Source of the DNA: Pseudomonas poae
Lineage (GTDB): Bacteria > Pseudomonadota > Gammaproteobacteria > Pseudomonadales > Pseudomonadaceae
Direction: 5' to 3'
Assembly (NCBI RefSeq): GCF_001439785.1
Contig: NZ_JYLI01000009.1
Span: 1 to 64,000, forward strand
DNA length: 64,000 nucleotides
The notes beneath the pieces were generated by a model. It made no database searches. It saw only the letters and a list, made by a program, of their open reading frames with translations, and was not told the DNA's origin. The position numbers were made by a program, and so were the translations under genes. Positions 10,527 through 19,121 of the stretch are shown piece by piece; position 1 is the stretch's first letter, and each line of letters opens with the position of its first letter.

Positions 10527-11276
10527 CACCGAGTCCAGGCCGGTGGATTGCACCACCGGTTGCGCCTCGGGGGAGGCGAGGAATTTGAGCAGCGCCTTGG
10601 CCTCGTCCTTGTGTTCGGCGTTGACCGGAATGCCAGCGGCAAAGCGCGTGACCGACTGCACGTCTTCCGGCAGCTTGCCGACAAAGGTCACGCCCTTGAC
10701 TGGCAACAATTCCGCCACCTGCTGCAAGCCCACTTCGTAATCACCCTTGGCCACCTGTTCAGCCACTGGCGCGCGTTCGATCATCGTGCCCTTGGCCGGC
10801 ATGCCGAGTTTCTTGAACAGCTCTTTCTCGACATACACGCCGCTGGCGCTGTCCGAGTAGGCCACGGACTTGGCCTTGCTCAGCACGGCCTTCAGGTCTG
10901 CATCGGTGTTGATCACCGGCTTGGCCGCGCCTTCCTTGACCACCAGGCCGATGCGCGAGTCCGCCAGCTCCACGCGGGAGGCCGGGTCAACCTTGCCCTG
11001 TTTGATCAGCTCATCGAGCGCGTAGCCGACCATGATCACCACGTCGGCGTGTTCGCCACGGGCCAGGCGGTTGGGAATCGCTTCCGGCGCCTTGCCCATG
11101 GACGGGCCGAGGATGGTGTCGAGGGTGTCGCCGCTTTGCTTGGCGTATTGCGGGCCGAGCAATTTGTAGGCGGCGGTGAAGCCGCCGGAGGTCATCACCT
11201 TGAGTTGTTCGGCCTGGGCCGTCAGCGCCAGGGCACTGAGGGCCAGGGCGGTCAGGGTTTTAGAGAGAAACGTCAT
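10518..11276 (-). CDS. Periplasmic substrate-binding protein, ModA-like (SBP_bac_11)
   Basis: This 252-aa protein has a Sec signal peptide ([20 protein letters not shown], cleavage near AQA-EQ) and the extracellular solute-binding fold related to molybdate-binding ModA: LKVMTSGGFTAAYKLL at the mature N-terminus, then ADVVIMVG and SASGVYVEKEL. The ATG overlaps the stop of the upstream MFS gene (TAATG), so the two are translated together. There is no ABC permease or ATPase gene nearby, so a role as the periplasmic partner or sensor for the MFS carrier is inferred from the coupling. Alternatively it belongs to a family of ModA-like orphan proteins with other ligands. Confidence 0.8.
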   Translation of the reverse strand: MTFLSKTLTALALSALALTAQAEQLKVMTSGGFTAAYKLLGPQYAKQSGDTLDTILGPSMGKAPEAIPNRLARGEHADVVIMVGYALDELIKQGKVDPASRVELADSRIGLVVKEGAAKPVINTDADLKAVLSKAKSVAYSDSASGVYVEKELFKKLGMPAKGTMIERAPVAEQVAKGDYEVGLQQVAELLPVKGVTFVGKLPEDVQSVTRFAAGIPVNAEHKDEAKALLKFLASPEAQPVVQSTGLDSVSR

Positions 11277-12580
11277 TACACCGCTCCCTGCATCACTTGC
11301 CCGCGGGCATTGGCGCGACGATAGAGCGCCAGGGTCGAGCACAGCGCACACAGCGCGGCAAACATCATCCAGTAGGCCGGCGAGGCCTTGTCACCAGTGA
11401 TATGGATGAACCAGGTGGAAATCGCCGGGGTGAACCCGCCGAAGATCGCGGTCGCCAGGCTATAGGCCAGGGAGAAGCCCGCCACGCGCACTTCCACCGG
11501 CATGATTTCGGTCAGCGCCGGAATCATCGCGCCGTTGTACATGCCGTAGAGGAAGGAGAACCACAGCAGGGTTTCCAGCATGTGCGCAAAGCTCGGTGCG
11601 TTGACCACGTAGGACAGCGCCGGGTAAGCGGTAAGCACGGTCAACAACGTCATGGCCAGCAGCACCGGCTTGCGGCCGAAGCGGTCGCTCAAGGTGCCGC
11701 CGATCGGCAGCCAGATAAAGTTGGAGATCGCCACCAGCAAGGTCACCAGCAGGGCGTCCGAGGTGCTCAGTTGCAACACGGTCTTGCCGAACGTTGGCGC
11801 GTACACCGTGATCAGGTAGAACGCAGTGGTGGTCATGGCCACCATCAGCATGCCGCCGATAACCACGGTCCAGTTCTTCACCAGGGTCGCCATCACTTCA
11901 CGCATGGTCGGACGATGCGTGCGGTTGGCGAACTCTTCGGTTTCCTGCAGGTTGCGACGCAGGATGAAGATGAACGGGATGATCACGCAGCCCACGGCGA
12001 ACGGAATGCGCCAGCCCCAATCGGCCACCACTGCAGGTTCCATCCACACATTAAGGCCGTAACCCAATGCAGCGGCGACCACGATGGAGATCTGTTGGCT
12101 GCCCGACTGCCAGCTGGTGTAGAAACCCTTGCGGCCCGGCGTTGCCATTTCCGACAGGTAAACCGACACGCCGCCCAGTTCCGCACCGGCCGAAAAGCCT
12201 TGCAGCAGACGACCCAACAGCACCAGCAGCGGCGCCCACAGACCGATGGTCTGGTAACCCGGTACCAGCACGATCAACAGCGTGCCGCTGGCCATGATCG
12301 AGAGGGTCAGGATCAAGCCTTTGCGGCGACCCACATCATCGATATAAGCACCCAAAATAATCGCACCGAGCGGGCGCATCAGGAAGCCGGCGCCGAATAC
12401 GGCGAAGGTCATCATTAATGAGGCGAACTCATTGGCGGAGGGGAAGAACGCGGCAGCGATGTAGGTGGCGTAGAAGCCGAACAGAAAGAAGTCGAACTGT
12501 TCGAGGAAGTTACCCGAAGTAACGCGAAAAACCGCGCCAACTTTCGAGGAGGCAGAGGCGGGCCGGGAAGGGCTTGTCAT
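11276..12580 (-). CDS. MFS symporter, citrate/tricarballylate type (MHS family)
   Basis: This 434-aa transporter of twelve segments belongs to the metabolite:H+ symporter family. It has [20 protein letters not shown] at helix 1, the helix 2-3 loop DDVGRRKGL, and [14 protein letters not shown] in helix 4, closely recalling citrate carrier CitA and tricarballylate carrier TcuC. It is expected to import a tricarboxylate or related acid with protons. It is followed by a periplasmic binding protein gene with an overlapping TAATG junction. The 341-base region upstream, shared with a divergent LysR gene, contains a direct repeat that could be its operator. Confidence 0.87.
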   Translation of the reverse strand: MTSPSRPASASSKVGAVFRVTSGNFLEQFDFFLFGFYATYIAAAFFPSANEFASLMMTFAVFGAGFLMRPLGAIILGAYIDDVGRRKGLILTLSIMASGTLLIVLVPGYQTIGLWAPLLVLLGRLLQGFSAGAELGGVSVYLSEMATPGRKGFYTSWQSGSQQISIVVAAALGYGLNVWMEPAVVADWGWRIPFAVGCVIIPFIFILRRNLQETEEFANRTHRPTMREVMATLVKNWTVVIGGMLMVAMTTTAFYLITVYAPTFGKTVLQLSTSDALLVTLLVAISNFIWLPIGGTLSDRFGRKPVLLAMTLLTVLTAYPALSYVVNAPSFAHMLETLLWFSFLYGMYNGAMIPALTEIMPVEVRVAGFSLAYSLATAIFGGFTPAISTWFIHITGDKASPAYWMMFAALCALCSTLALYRRANARGQVMQGAV

Positions 12581-12642
12581 GGTTTTGTGTCTCCAGCGTT
12601 CTTTTTAAAGTGCTTGTTTCGCTTAAGACCCGAGATAGTGGC

Positions 12643-12676
12643 TGACACATTTAGAAATGATAAGTGACAAATTTGG
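12643..12676. promoter_or_regulatory. Direct repeat in the divergent MFS/LysR promoter region
   Basis: TGACACATTTAG (12643-12654) and TGACAAATTTGG (12665-12676) are near-identical direct repeats with a period of 22 bases, two helical turns. The whole gap 12581-12921 otherwise holds no gene. The position suggests an activator or repressor site for the citrate-type MFS operon or the LysR gene. Confidence 0.35.
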
Positions 12677-12921
12677 ATAGATTGATGTGTGCTTGCTATC
12701 AATCCGCAGCGCCATCCCATTACAACTATGAGAGCGAACGGGCCCGCTCCCCTATAAAGTTCGTTCCTGCCTTGGTGGGAGCTTTCGGCGCGTTCTACTT
12801 TGCCAACACCTCACCCTGATCATCGGCGACACTTGATCCGGGCTGAATGCGCCGCTTACATAGACGCCGGCCCCCGCGCTTTCTACACTGCGGCTTGTCG
12901 TGGGGAAGGGGGCAGGCGCCG

Positions 12922-13845
12922 ATGAATCGCAATGAATTACGCAAGGCCGATATCAACCTGATGGTGGTCTTCGAAGCGTTGATGCTCGAACGCAACGTGA
13001 CACGGGTGGCCGAGAAACTGTTTCTCGGCCAGCCGACCATCAGTTCGGCGCTCAACCGCTTGCGCACCTTGTTCAACGACCCACTGTTCATTCGCGTGGG
13101 CCACCGCATGGAGCCCACTGCCCGTGCCGAAGAAATCATCCAGCACCTTTCGCCAGCCCTGGATTCCTTGTCGTCGGCCTTGAGCCTGACCCACGATTTC
13201 GACCCGTCCATCAGCACCATGACCTTTCGCATCGGCCTGTCCGATGACGTCGAGTTCGGCCTGTTGCCGCCATTGCTGCGCAGCCTGCGCCAGGAGGCAC
13301 CGCAGGTGGTGTTTGTGGTGCAGCACGTCGACTACTGGCGCATTCCCGACCTGCTCGCGTCCGGCGACATCACCGTCGGCATCACCCAGACCCGTGGCCT
13401 GCCGGCCAACGCCAAGCGCAAGCTGCTGCGCCATATCCACCCGCGCATCCTGCGTGCCGATGCCTCACAAACACCGCTGACCCTCGATGAATATTGCGCG
13501 CGTCCCCACGTGCTGGTGTCCCATACCGCCAACGTGGCCGGGTTTGCCGATGAGTGGCTGGCGGAAATCGGCCGCAAGCGCCAGGTGGTGTTGTCGGTAC
13601 CGCAATACAGCGCACTGCCGGCGCTGCTGGCGGGCACCGACCTGATCGCCAGCCTGCCGGACTACACCGCAGAAGCCATGGCGGTGTCGGGCAAGTTGTT
13701 CTGCGAACCGTTTCCGTTCCAGACGCCAACCCTGGACCTGTCCATGGTCTGGCTCAGCCACGTGGACACCGATCCGGCCGAGCGTTGGGTGCGTTCGCGG
13801 CTGGAGGCGTTCATGAGCGATCGCGGGCTGGCCGCGCCGCTCTAG
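12922..13845 (+). CDS. LysR-type regulator (NodD/PcpR-like class)
   Basis: This 307-aa LysR protein begins MNRNELRKADINLMVVFEAL and has the helix-turn-helix ERNVTRVAEKLFLGQPTISS. The following DPLFIRVGHRMEPT segment is characteristic of the NodD/PcpR/NahR-like branch, whose members often sense aromatic compounds. The effector domain follows. I start at 12922 rather than at the longer 12847 because the extra residues are arginine-rich and unlike the family. It is divergent from the citrate-type MFS operon, its most likely target. Its stop shares CTAG with the convergent LysR gene. Confidence 0.87.
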   Translation: MNRNELRKADINLMVVFEALMLERNVTRVAEKLFLGQPTISSALNRLRTLFNDPLFIRVGHRMEPTARAEEIIQHLSPALDSLSSALSLTHDFDPSISTMTFRIGLSDDVEFGLLPPLLRSLRQEAPQVVFVVQHVDYWRIPDLLASGDITVGITQTRGLPANAKRKLLRHIHPRILRADASQTPLTLDEYCARPHVLVSHTANVAGFADEWLAEIGRKRQVVLSVPQYSALPALLAGTDLIASLPDYTAEAMAVSGKLFCEPFPFQTPTLDLSMVWLSHVDTDPAERWVRSRLEAFMSDRGLAAPL

Positions 13846-14777
13846 AGCAAGCCCTGATCGGCGCAGGCCTTGACCACTTGCTCGCGAAACCAACTGTTGG
13901 CGCTGTCCTGCGCGCCGGCTTCCTTCCATTGCATATCCAGGGTGAACCCCGGCAAACCGCTCGGCGCCTCGCAGTGGCCGAACACCGTGGCGGGAGCCAG
14001 CAGCTTCTGCACGCGGCGTGGCAGGGTGACGATGAAGTCGGTGCCGGTGATCATTTTCAACGCGGCGCTGTAACTGTTGGCGCGCGCGACCACCTGGCGC
14101 TTGTGGGCCTGGCGCGCGAGCCAGCCGTCGATCATGTTGGTGGCCGAGGTCCACGGCGTGGGGAACACGTGGCGCCGGGCCACGAAGGCGTGCAGGTTGA
14201 ACACAGGCTCTGGCGGCGCCGCGCGTTTGTCGAAGACGCACACCAGGTCGTCTTCCAACAGCATTTGCGTTTTGAAGTCCTTGTGCGCGCGGTGAAAGTG
14301 CGGGCCGAAGCAGATCACCAGGTCCAGGCGCCCATCACGCAGGTCGTCGGCGGGGATGTCGGTTTCAAGCCGCTGTACGTTGACGATGACCGGCAGGTCG
14401 GCACGGTCGAAATTCTTGAGCAGGTGCGGCAGGATCAATTGCTCGAAGTATTCCGGGGCGCACACGTTGAACGTCACGGCCTTCTGCGCAGGGTCGAACG
14501 GCTGGTCGCCGGCGTGGCACAGGTTGATGCTTTCGAGGATCCTCTGCACATGGCCGTACATGGTCGTGGCCTTGGACGTAGGACGCATACCCGCGCGGGT
14601 GTTGATAAACAGCTCATCTTCAAAACTGGTGCGCAGTTTCTTCAGGCTGTAGCTCACGGTGGACTGGCTGACGAACAGCGTTTCAGACACGTCGGTAACG
14701 CTGCTCTGGTCGTAGACGGCGATAAACACCATCAGGTCCTGCATATCGAGTTTTCTGAGCAAGTTACTGTTTAGCAT
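13842..14777 (-). CDS. LysR-type regulator (NodD/PcpR-like class)
   Basis: This 311-aa LysR protein carries the N-terminal helix-turn-helix (SSVTDVSETLFVSQSTVSYSL) and DELFINTRAGMRPT, again the branch with the downstream F-x-R-x-x-G-M-x-P-T element. The effector domain covers about residues 90-295. An upstream TTG at 14792 would add five residues, but the ATG at 14777 has GGACGGA at good spacing. It lies immediately downstream of a CynX-like MFS gene on the same strand but with its own 137-base leader. The target is unknown. Confidence 0.85.
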   Translation of the reverse strand: MLNSNLLRKLDMQDLMVFIAVYDQSSVTDVSETLFVSQSTVSYSLKKLRTSFEDELFINTRAGMRPTSKATTMYGHVQRILESINLCHAGDQPFDPAQKAVTFNVCAPEYFEQLILPHLLKNFDRADLPVIVNVQRLETDIPADDLRDGRLDLVICFGPHFHRAHKDFKTQMLLEDDLVCVFDKRAAPPEPVFNLHAFVARRHVFPTPWTSATNMIDGWLARQAHKRQVVARANSYSAALKMITGTDFIVTLPRRVQKLLAPATVFGHCEAPSGLPGFTLDMQWKEAGAQDSANSWFREQVVKACADQGLL

Positions 14778-14914
14778 CGGTTCCGTCCGCAAACCTTCGG
14801 TACCGAACTCAGTACACGACAGTGCAAAAGCTTAACGGAACGGTCGTGCCAATAGAAAGTTCTGTAGGGCATTTCTATGTTTGTCGTGGGACAAATAATG
14901 TCCACAACACGACC

Positions 14915-16102
14915 TCAGCGAATATGCCGGGCGTAGTGCCGTGGATTGAAACGCGTGACTATCAGCAGCATCACCACCACCACTGCCGTCAGCGACCACC
15001 AGGCCCCTGTGAAGCTGCCCGAGCGTTCGCGGATCATCCCCGCGAGCAGCGGCGACAGGCCGGCGATCAGGTAGCCGATGCCCTGCACGAAGGCGGTGAG
15101 GCTGCCGGCACGACGCGGGTGGTCGAGGTGGTCCATGGCGAGGATCAGGCTCATCGGGAACAGTCCGCCGATGCCCAGACCGAGCAGGCAAGGCCATAAC
15201 AGACTCAGGTGCTGGGGCGTGAGGGTCAGGCCGCAGAAACCGAGGAGGATCAGCACCAGCAACACGGCGACCACGCCACGTTTATCATTGCGACGATTGG
15301 CGATGGCCGGGGTGATCAGACCGGACACCACTTCCATGGCAGTCAGCCAACCCAGGATCAGCCCGGCGTGCTGTTCGCTCCAGCCCTGCTCGACGTAGTA
15401 AGGCGCGAGCCACGCCAGCACACAGGTGTAGGACGCGGTGCCGAGGCCGAAAAACAGCGCCAGCAGCCAGGCGCGGGCGTTGCCGAAAAAACCTCGCTGC
15501 GTGTCGGCACCTGCCTGGGGCAGTGCGGGTAATGTCGCGCGTTGTGTACACCAAGCCAGCACTGCCAGCAGCGCGAGAACCGCCCAGACTGCCAGGCCCG
15601 CGCGCCAGCTGCCGGTGTGCAGTTGCACGAAGGGCGAAAGCGACGCCGCCAGCGCCGCGCCGCCCATGATGGCGGTGACGTACAAGCCCATGAACAGCGA
15701 GACATTTGCGCTGAACTGCGACTTGATCAGCACCGGCATCAGCGCCTGGATCAGCGCAATCCCGATACCGGCGGCCATCGCACTCACAATCAGCTCCAGC
15801 GCCGAGTCGAGGACCAGCCGCGACAGCGTCGCCAGGCCAATCAGCAGCAACGACGCGATAACGCTGCGGTGCTCGCCAACGCGCCTGACCAGGCCCATGC
15901 CCACGAACATCGCCAGGCCCATGGTCATCACCGGCAGCAGGGTCAGTAGCGCCGCGCTGCTGAAGCCCAATGGCACATCGGCGCGAATCGACGCCAGCAA
16001 CGGGCCCACGGCGGCCATCGACGGGCGCAGGTTGAGGGCGACCAGGACCACACTGATCATCAGCCATACGGCGCTTGAGGGTTTTGTCTGAGTGTTTTGC
16101 AT
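14915..16102 (-). CDS. CynX/NimT-family MFS transporter
   Basis: This 395-aa protein of about twelve segments carries the family signature VLVALNLRPSMAAVGPLL at helix 1, as in cyanate transporter CynX and nitroimidazole-resistance NimT. No cyanase (cynS) or carbonic anhydrase gene is nearby, so cyanate should not be assumed; members export or import varied small anions and drugs. It is monocistronic or followed by the LysR gene on the same strand. Sequence and length agree with the family. Confidence 0.85.
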   Translation of the reverse strand: MQNTQTKPSSAVWLMISVVLVALNLRPSMAAVGPLLASIRADVPLGFSSAALLTLLPVMTMGLAMFVGMGLVRRVGEHRSVIASLLLIGLATLSRLVLDSALELIVSAMAAGIGIALIQALMPVLIKSQFSANVSLFMGLYVTAIMGGAALAASLSPFVQLHTGSWRAGLAVWAVLALLAVLAWCTQRATLPALPQAGADTQRGFFGNARAWLLALFFGLGTASYTCVLAWLAPYYVEQGWSEQHAGLILGWLTAMEVVSGLITPAIANRRNDKRGVVAVLLVLILLGFCGLTLTPQHLSLLWPCLLGLGIGGLFPMSLILAMDHLDHPRRAGSLTAFVQGIGYLIAGLSPLLAGMIRERSGSFTGAWWSLTAVVVVMLLIVTRFNPRHYARHIR

Positions 16103-16214
16103 GAGCCTGCCTTGAATGAACCAGGGCGAATCAGGCCACGCGCGGGGGAGGGCGGCAAATCAGAAAATCGCTGGAGCTATTGAAAAACTACGGCCTGACA
16201 CACAGCCAATCACA

Positions 16215-16242
16215 GTGTGGGAGAGAGCAAGCCCCTCCCACA
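16215..16242. repeat. REP element
   Basis: GTGTGGGAGAGAGCAAGCCC followed by CTCCCACAT forms the imperfect hairpin of a Pseudomonas REP sequence. On the minus strand it contains GTGGGAGGGGCTTGC, close to the group I core known from P. fluorescens SBW25. It lies 3' of the SDR gene. Confidence 0.8.
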
Positions 16243-16260
16243 TTTTTTGACGGTGGTGTA

Positions 16261-16875
16261 TCAGTAGCCGACGGTGAAGCGTTGGCGCGAGTGCCTTGGG
16301 GTTTGCACTTCATCGAGCAAGGCGATGGCGTAGTCGGCGAAGCTGATCCAACTGCGCCCTTCGGCACTGACCAGCAACTCATCCTGACCCAGGCGGAATG
16401 TACCTGTGCGCTCGGTCTCGACGAATTCCGCCGACGGCGACAAAAAGGTCCAGTCCAGTTCCTTCTCCTGACGCAGCGCTTCCAGAAACTCAGCACCTGC
16501 GCTGGCTTCGGCGCGGTATTCGTCAGGGAAACCGGCGCTATCGATCACCCGGCCACCGCCTGGCAGCAGCAGCGATCCGGCGCCGCCGACCACCAGCAGG
16601 CGTTGCACCCCAGCCTGTTTCACCGGCCCGATCACGGCGCTGGCGGGCAGGGTGGCGAAGTGCGCGGCGCTGATCACCATGTCGCTGCCGCTGACGGCTT
16701 GTTGCAAGGCGTGCGCGTCGAGTGCGTCCACTTGCTTCACGGTGACGCCTGCCCGGGGGACGAGTTTCTCGGTGTTGCGCGCAATGGCCACCACGCTGTG
16801 CCCGCGCCGCAACGCCTCTTCCAGCAATTGACTGCCCGCACGGCCCGTGGCCCCGATGATTGCGATCTTGCTCAT
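16261..16875 (-). CDS. NAD(P)-binding atypical SDR (NmrA/YwnB-like)
   Basis: This 204-aa protein opens with the Rossmann motif IAIIGATGRAGSQLLEEAL (GxxGxxG), has SGSDMVISAAHF and a VVGGAGSL strand, and a short C-terminal domain. The size and motifs fit the NAD(P)H-binding atypical short-chain dehydrogenase family (PF13460), which lack the classical YxxxK catalytic pair; many act as redox sensors or epimerase-like reductases. It follows the metallo-beta-lactamase gene by 34 bases with GGAG before its ATG, so the two form an operon divergent from a LysR gene. Confidence 0.85.
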   Translation of the reverse strand: MSKIAIIGATGRAGSQLLEEALRRGHSVVAIARNTEKLVPRAGVTVKQVDALDAHALQQAVSGSDMVISAAHFATLPASAVIGPVKQAGVQRLLVVGGAGSLLLPGGGRVIDSAGFPDEYRAEASAGAEFLEALRQEKELDWTFLSPSAEFVETERTGTFRLGQDELLVSAEGRSWISFADYAIALLDEVQTPRHSRQRFTVGY

Positions 16876-16909
16876 GATGTTCTCCAGTTCGGTTAAGGGT
16901 AGAAACGCT

Positions 16910-17776
16910 TCACCACTTCATTTCGCCCTTGGCGACTTTGGCGCTCAGTTCCAGCGAGCTTTCGTCGGCAAGGTCGGGGTAACGTTTTTTCATGGCTGCG
17001 ATCAGCGCGGCAGCGTCCTTGGCCTTGGCGGTTTCGAGGTCGAATGCCTTGATGTAGTCAGCGGTAAACGCCACGGAGGCCAGCGATGGCGCACCCAGGT
17101 AATGACCCGGGACCACGGTGTTCGGCTTCAGAGCCTGAATGCGCTGCAGGGTGGTCAGCCAATCCTTGTGGGACTGCGCGCCCTGGGTGTCGGCCATCCA
17201 CAGGTGAATGTTTTCGGAGACGACCACACCGCCCACCACGGCCTTGATCGAAGGAATCCACACAAAGCTGCGGTCCGGCTGCGGGCCGTCGAGGCCGATC
17301 ACCTGCAGCGGCTGGCCCTCAAGCGTCAGGCTATTGCCCTCAAGCACCTGCGGCACGAGGGTCTTGCCCGGCTTGTCGGCGCCCATTTTCGGACCCCAGA
17401 ACGCCAGCTTGCCGTCCACGGTCGCCTTGATATGGTCGACCACCGGCTGCGGCGCCAGCACCTTGGCATCGGGGAAAGCGGCGGTGAGGGTATCGAGGCC
17501 GAAGTAGTAATCCGGGTCACCGTGGCTGATGTAGATGGTGGTCAGGTGCTTGCCGCTGGCGCGGATCTTCTGCACCAACTGTTCGGCCTGGCGTTTGCCG
17601 AATTGGGCGTCTATCAGGATTGCGTCCTTGGCGCCGCTGACCAGCACCGAGCTCACCGGGAAAATCGCCGCTTCACCGGGGTTGTATACGTCGAGTTTCA
17701 GCTCGGCCGCTGCGGCATGGGCGGTGAAGGCCAGGGCGGCGGTCATCAGGGTCAAGCGCTTGAAGGTCGAGAACAT
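16910..17776 (-). CDS. Exported metallo-beta-lactamase-fold hydrolase
   Basis: This 288-aa protein starts with a signal peptide (MFSTFKRLTLMTAALAFTAH, cleavage near AAA). Its MBL fold contains DAQFGKRQAEQL and the metal motif THSHGD replaced by ISHGDPDYYFGLD: the usual HxHxDH is present only as S-H-G-D-x-D, so one histidine ligand is changed. Downstream VVPGHYLG supplies a later His. It resembles glyoxylase-II-like periplasmic hydrolases. CAGGAG lies seven bases before the ATG at 17776; the much longer open frame upstream of this is a shadow of the LysR gene. Co-transcribed with the SDR gene. The substrate is unknown. Confidence 0.85.
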   Translation of the reverse strand: MFSTFKRLTLMTAALAFTAHAAAAELKLDVYNPGEAAIFPVSSVLVSGAKDAILIDAQFGKRQAEQLVQKIRASGKHLTTIYISHGDPDYYFGLDTLTAAFPDAKVLAPQPVVDHIKATVDGKLAFWGPKMGADKPGKTLVPQVLEGNSLTLEGQPLQVIGLDGPQPDRSFVWIPSIKAVVGGVVVSENIHLWMADTQGAQSHKDWLTTLQRIQALKPNTVVPGHYLGAPSLASVAFTADYIKAFDLETAKAKDAAALIAAMKKRYPDLADESSLELSAKVAKGEMKW

Positions 17777-17881
17777 TGGGCAGCTCCTGCATTCGATAGG
17801 GAATGCGCACAGCTTAGTTGCCTGAAACGTCACAAAAAATGCCATGCTGGGACATAGTTTGTTTCTAAAAGCGGGCAGATC

Positions 17882-18787
17882 GTGGATCGTCTTCAAGCAA
17901 TGCGGGTGTTTGTGAGCGTGGTGGAGCTGGGCAGCCAGTCGGCGGCCGCCGATCACCTGGACCTGTCGCGCCCGGTGGTGTCGCGCTACCTGGCAGAACT
18001 CGAAGACTTCGTCGGCGCGCGTCTGCTGCACCGCACCACGCGCAAGCTCAGCCTCACCGCCGCCGGCAGCGAAACCCTGCCGCGTTGCCGGCAATTGCTG
18101 GAGCTGTGCAGCGACATGCAGGCCGCCGTCGGCACGCCGGATGACGCCCCGCGCGGGCTGCTGCGCCTGAGCGTGAGCACCTCGTTCGGCCAGGCGCAAT
18201 TGGCCGACGCCATCGCCGCCTACGTCAAGCGCTACCCCCTGGTGACCGTCGACCTGCAAATGCTCGACCGCACGGTGAACCTGGTGGACGAACGCATCGA
18301 CCTGGCCATTCGCACCAGCAATGACCTGGACCCCAACCTGATCGCCCGGCGCCTCACCGTCTGCCGCTCGGTGGTGTGTGCCACGCCGGCCTACCTGCGT
18401 GAGCACCCGGCACCGCAGAAAGTCGAAGACCTGGCCCGGCACAACTGCCTGACCCATTCCTACTTCGGCAAAAGCCTGTGGCATTTCGAGGAAGGCGGGG
18501 AGCACGTCTCGGTGCCCATCACCGGCACGATCACTTCCAACGAGGCCAGCACCCTGCTGCGCGTGACGCTGGCCGGCGCCGGCGTGGCGATGCTGCCCAG
18601 CTACCAGGCCGGCGACTGCATTCGTCGCGGTGAACTGGTGCGCCTGCTGCCCGACGCCGAGCCCCGCCAAATGAACATTTACGCGGTGTATGCCTCGCGC
18701 AAACACATGCCGTCGGCACTGCGCAGCCTGCTGGATTTTCTGGTGGAACGGTTTCCGGCGGAGCCGATCTGGGACATCGGTCTGTAA
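17882..18787 (+). CDS. LysR-type regulator (CrgA-like)
   Basis: This 301-aa regulator begins at GTG 17882 (MDRLQAMRVFVSVVELGSQS) with a helix-turn-helix region DHLDLSRPVVSRYLAELE and LLHRTTRKLSLTAAG, the pattern of the CrgA subgroup. The effector domain includes DLAIRTSNDLDPNLIARRL, also CrgA-like. It is divergent from the MBL/SDR operon with 105 bases between starts, the classic layout for a LysR activator/repressor of its neighbour; these regulators often respond to quinones or other electrophiles. Confidence 0.88.
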   Translation: MDRLQAMRVFVSVVELGSQSAAADHLDLSRPVVSRYLAELEDFVGARLLHRTTRKLSLTAAGSETLPRCRQLLELCSDMQAAVGTPDDAPRGLLRLSVSTSFGQAQLADAIAAYVKRYPLVTVDLQMLDRTVNLVDERIDLAIRTSNDLDPNLIARRLTVCRSVVCATPAYLREHPAPQKVEDLARHNCLTHSYFGKSLWHFEEGGEHVSVPITGTITSNEASTLLRVTLAGAGVAMLPSYQAGDCIRRGELVRLLPDAEPRQMNIYAVYASRKHMPSALRSLLDFLVERFPAEPIWDIGL

Positions 18788-18875
18788 GTCGACATAAACG
18801 GTTTGAATATCGCCCAATAATGGCAACTCGCCCTGGCTGACCTATGCTTCAAACAGTCATCCAGAGGTCTGCGCC

Positions 18876-19052
18876 ATGACCCTCAAAACCAGAAAGTACC
18901 TGACGATTTTCGCCCTTTGCGCCCTGGCCAGTGCGCTGTACGGCACGGCGGCCTACCGTGTCGAGCAAACGCGCATGCAGCCAAGCTTCGCGATCACCTG
19001 CCACCAGGATCAATGCGTGCCGCACACCGGCAGTTTCAGTGCCTTGCGCTGA
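18876..19052 (+). CDS. Small single-span membrane protein (58 aa)
   Basis: An ATG at 18876 preceded by AGAGG opens a 58-codon frame. The product has a basic N-terminus (MTLKTRKYLT), one hydrophobic segment (IFALCALASALYGTAAY, residues 11-27) and a short outward tail with a C-HQDQ-C pair (residues 43-48). Codon choice is GC-rich at third positions as in neighbouring genes. It could be a small anchored or secreted protein, with the two cysteines able to form a disulphide. No family is recognised. Confidence 0.6.
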   Translation: MTLKTRKYLTIFALCALASALYGTAAYRVEQTRMQPSFAITCHQDQCVPHTGSFSALR

Positions 19053-19074
19053 TAGCCAGACACCGAAGATGCAA

Positions 19075-19106
19075 CCTGTGGGAGGAGGTGTGCCCCCTTC
19101 CACATG
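19075..19106. repeat. REP element (degenerate)
   Basis: CCTGTGGGAGGAGGTGTGCC followed by CCCTTCCACATG has the REP outline, with mismatches in the stem. It lies between the small membrane protein gene and the convergent pobR. Confidence 0.6.
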
Positions 19107-19121
19107 TGATGCAGTGGCAAG

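Noticed and set aside
14915..16102. Calling the CynX-like gene a cyanate transporter
   Set aside because: No cyanase or associated carbonic anhydrase gene is adjacent, so only the family name is given.
16910..18826. 638-codon minus frame covering the MBL gene
   Set aside because: Only the part from 17776 downwards has a signal peptide, a ribosome site and a fold; the rest is the complement of the LysR gene at 17882.
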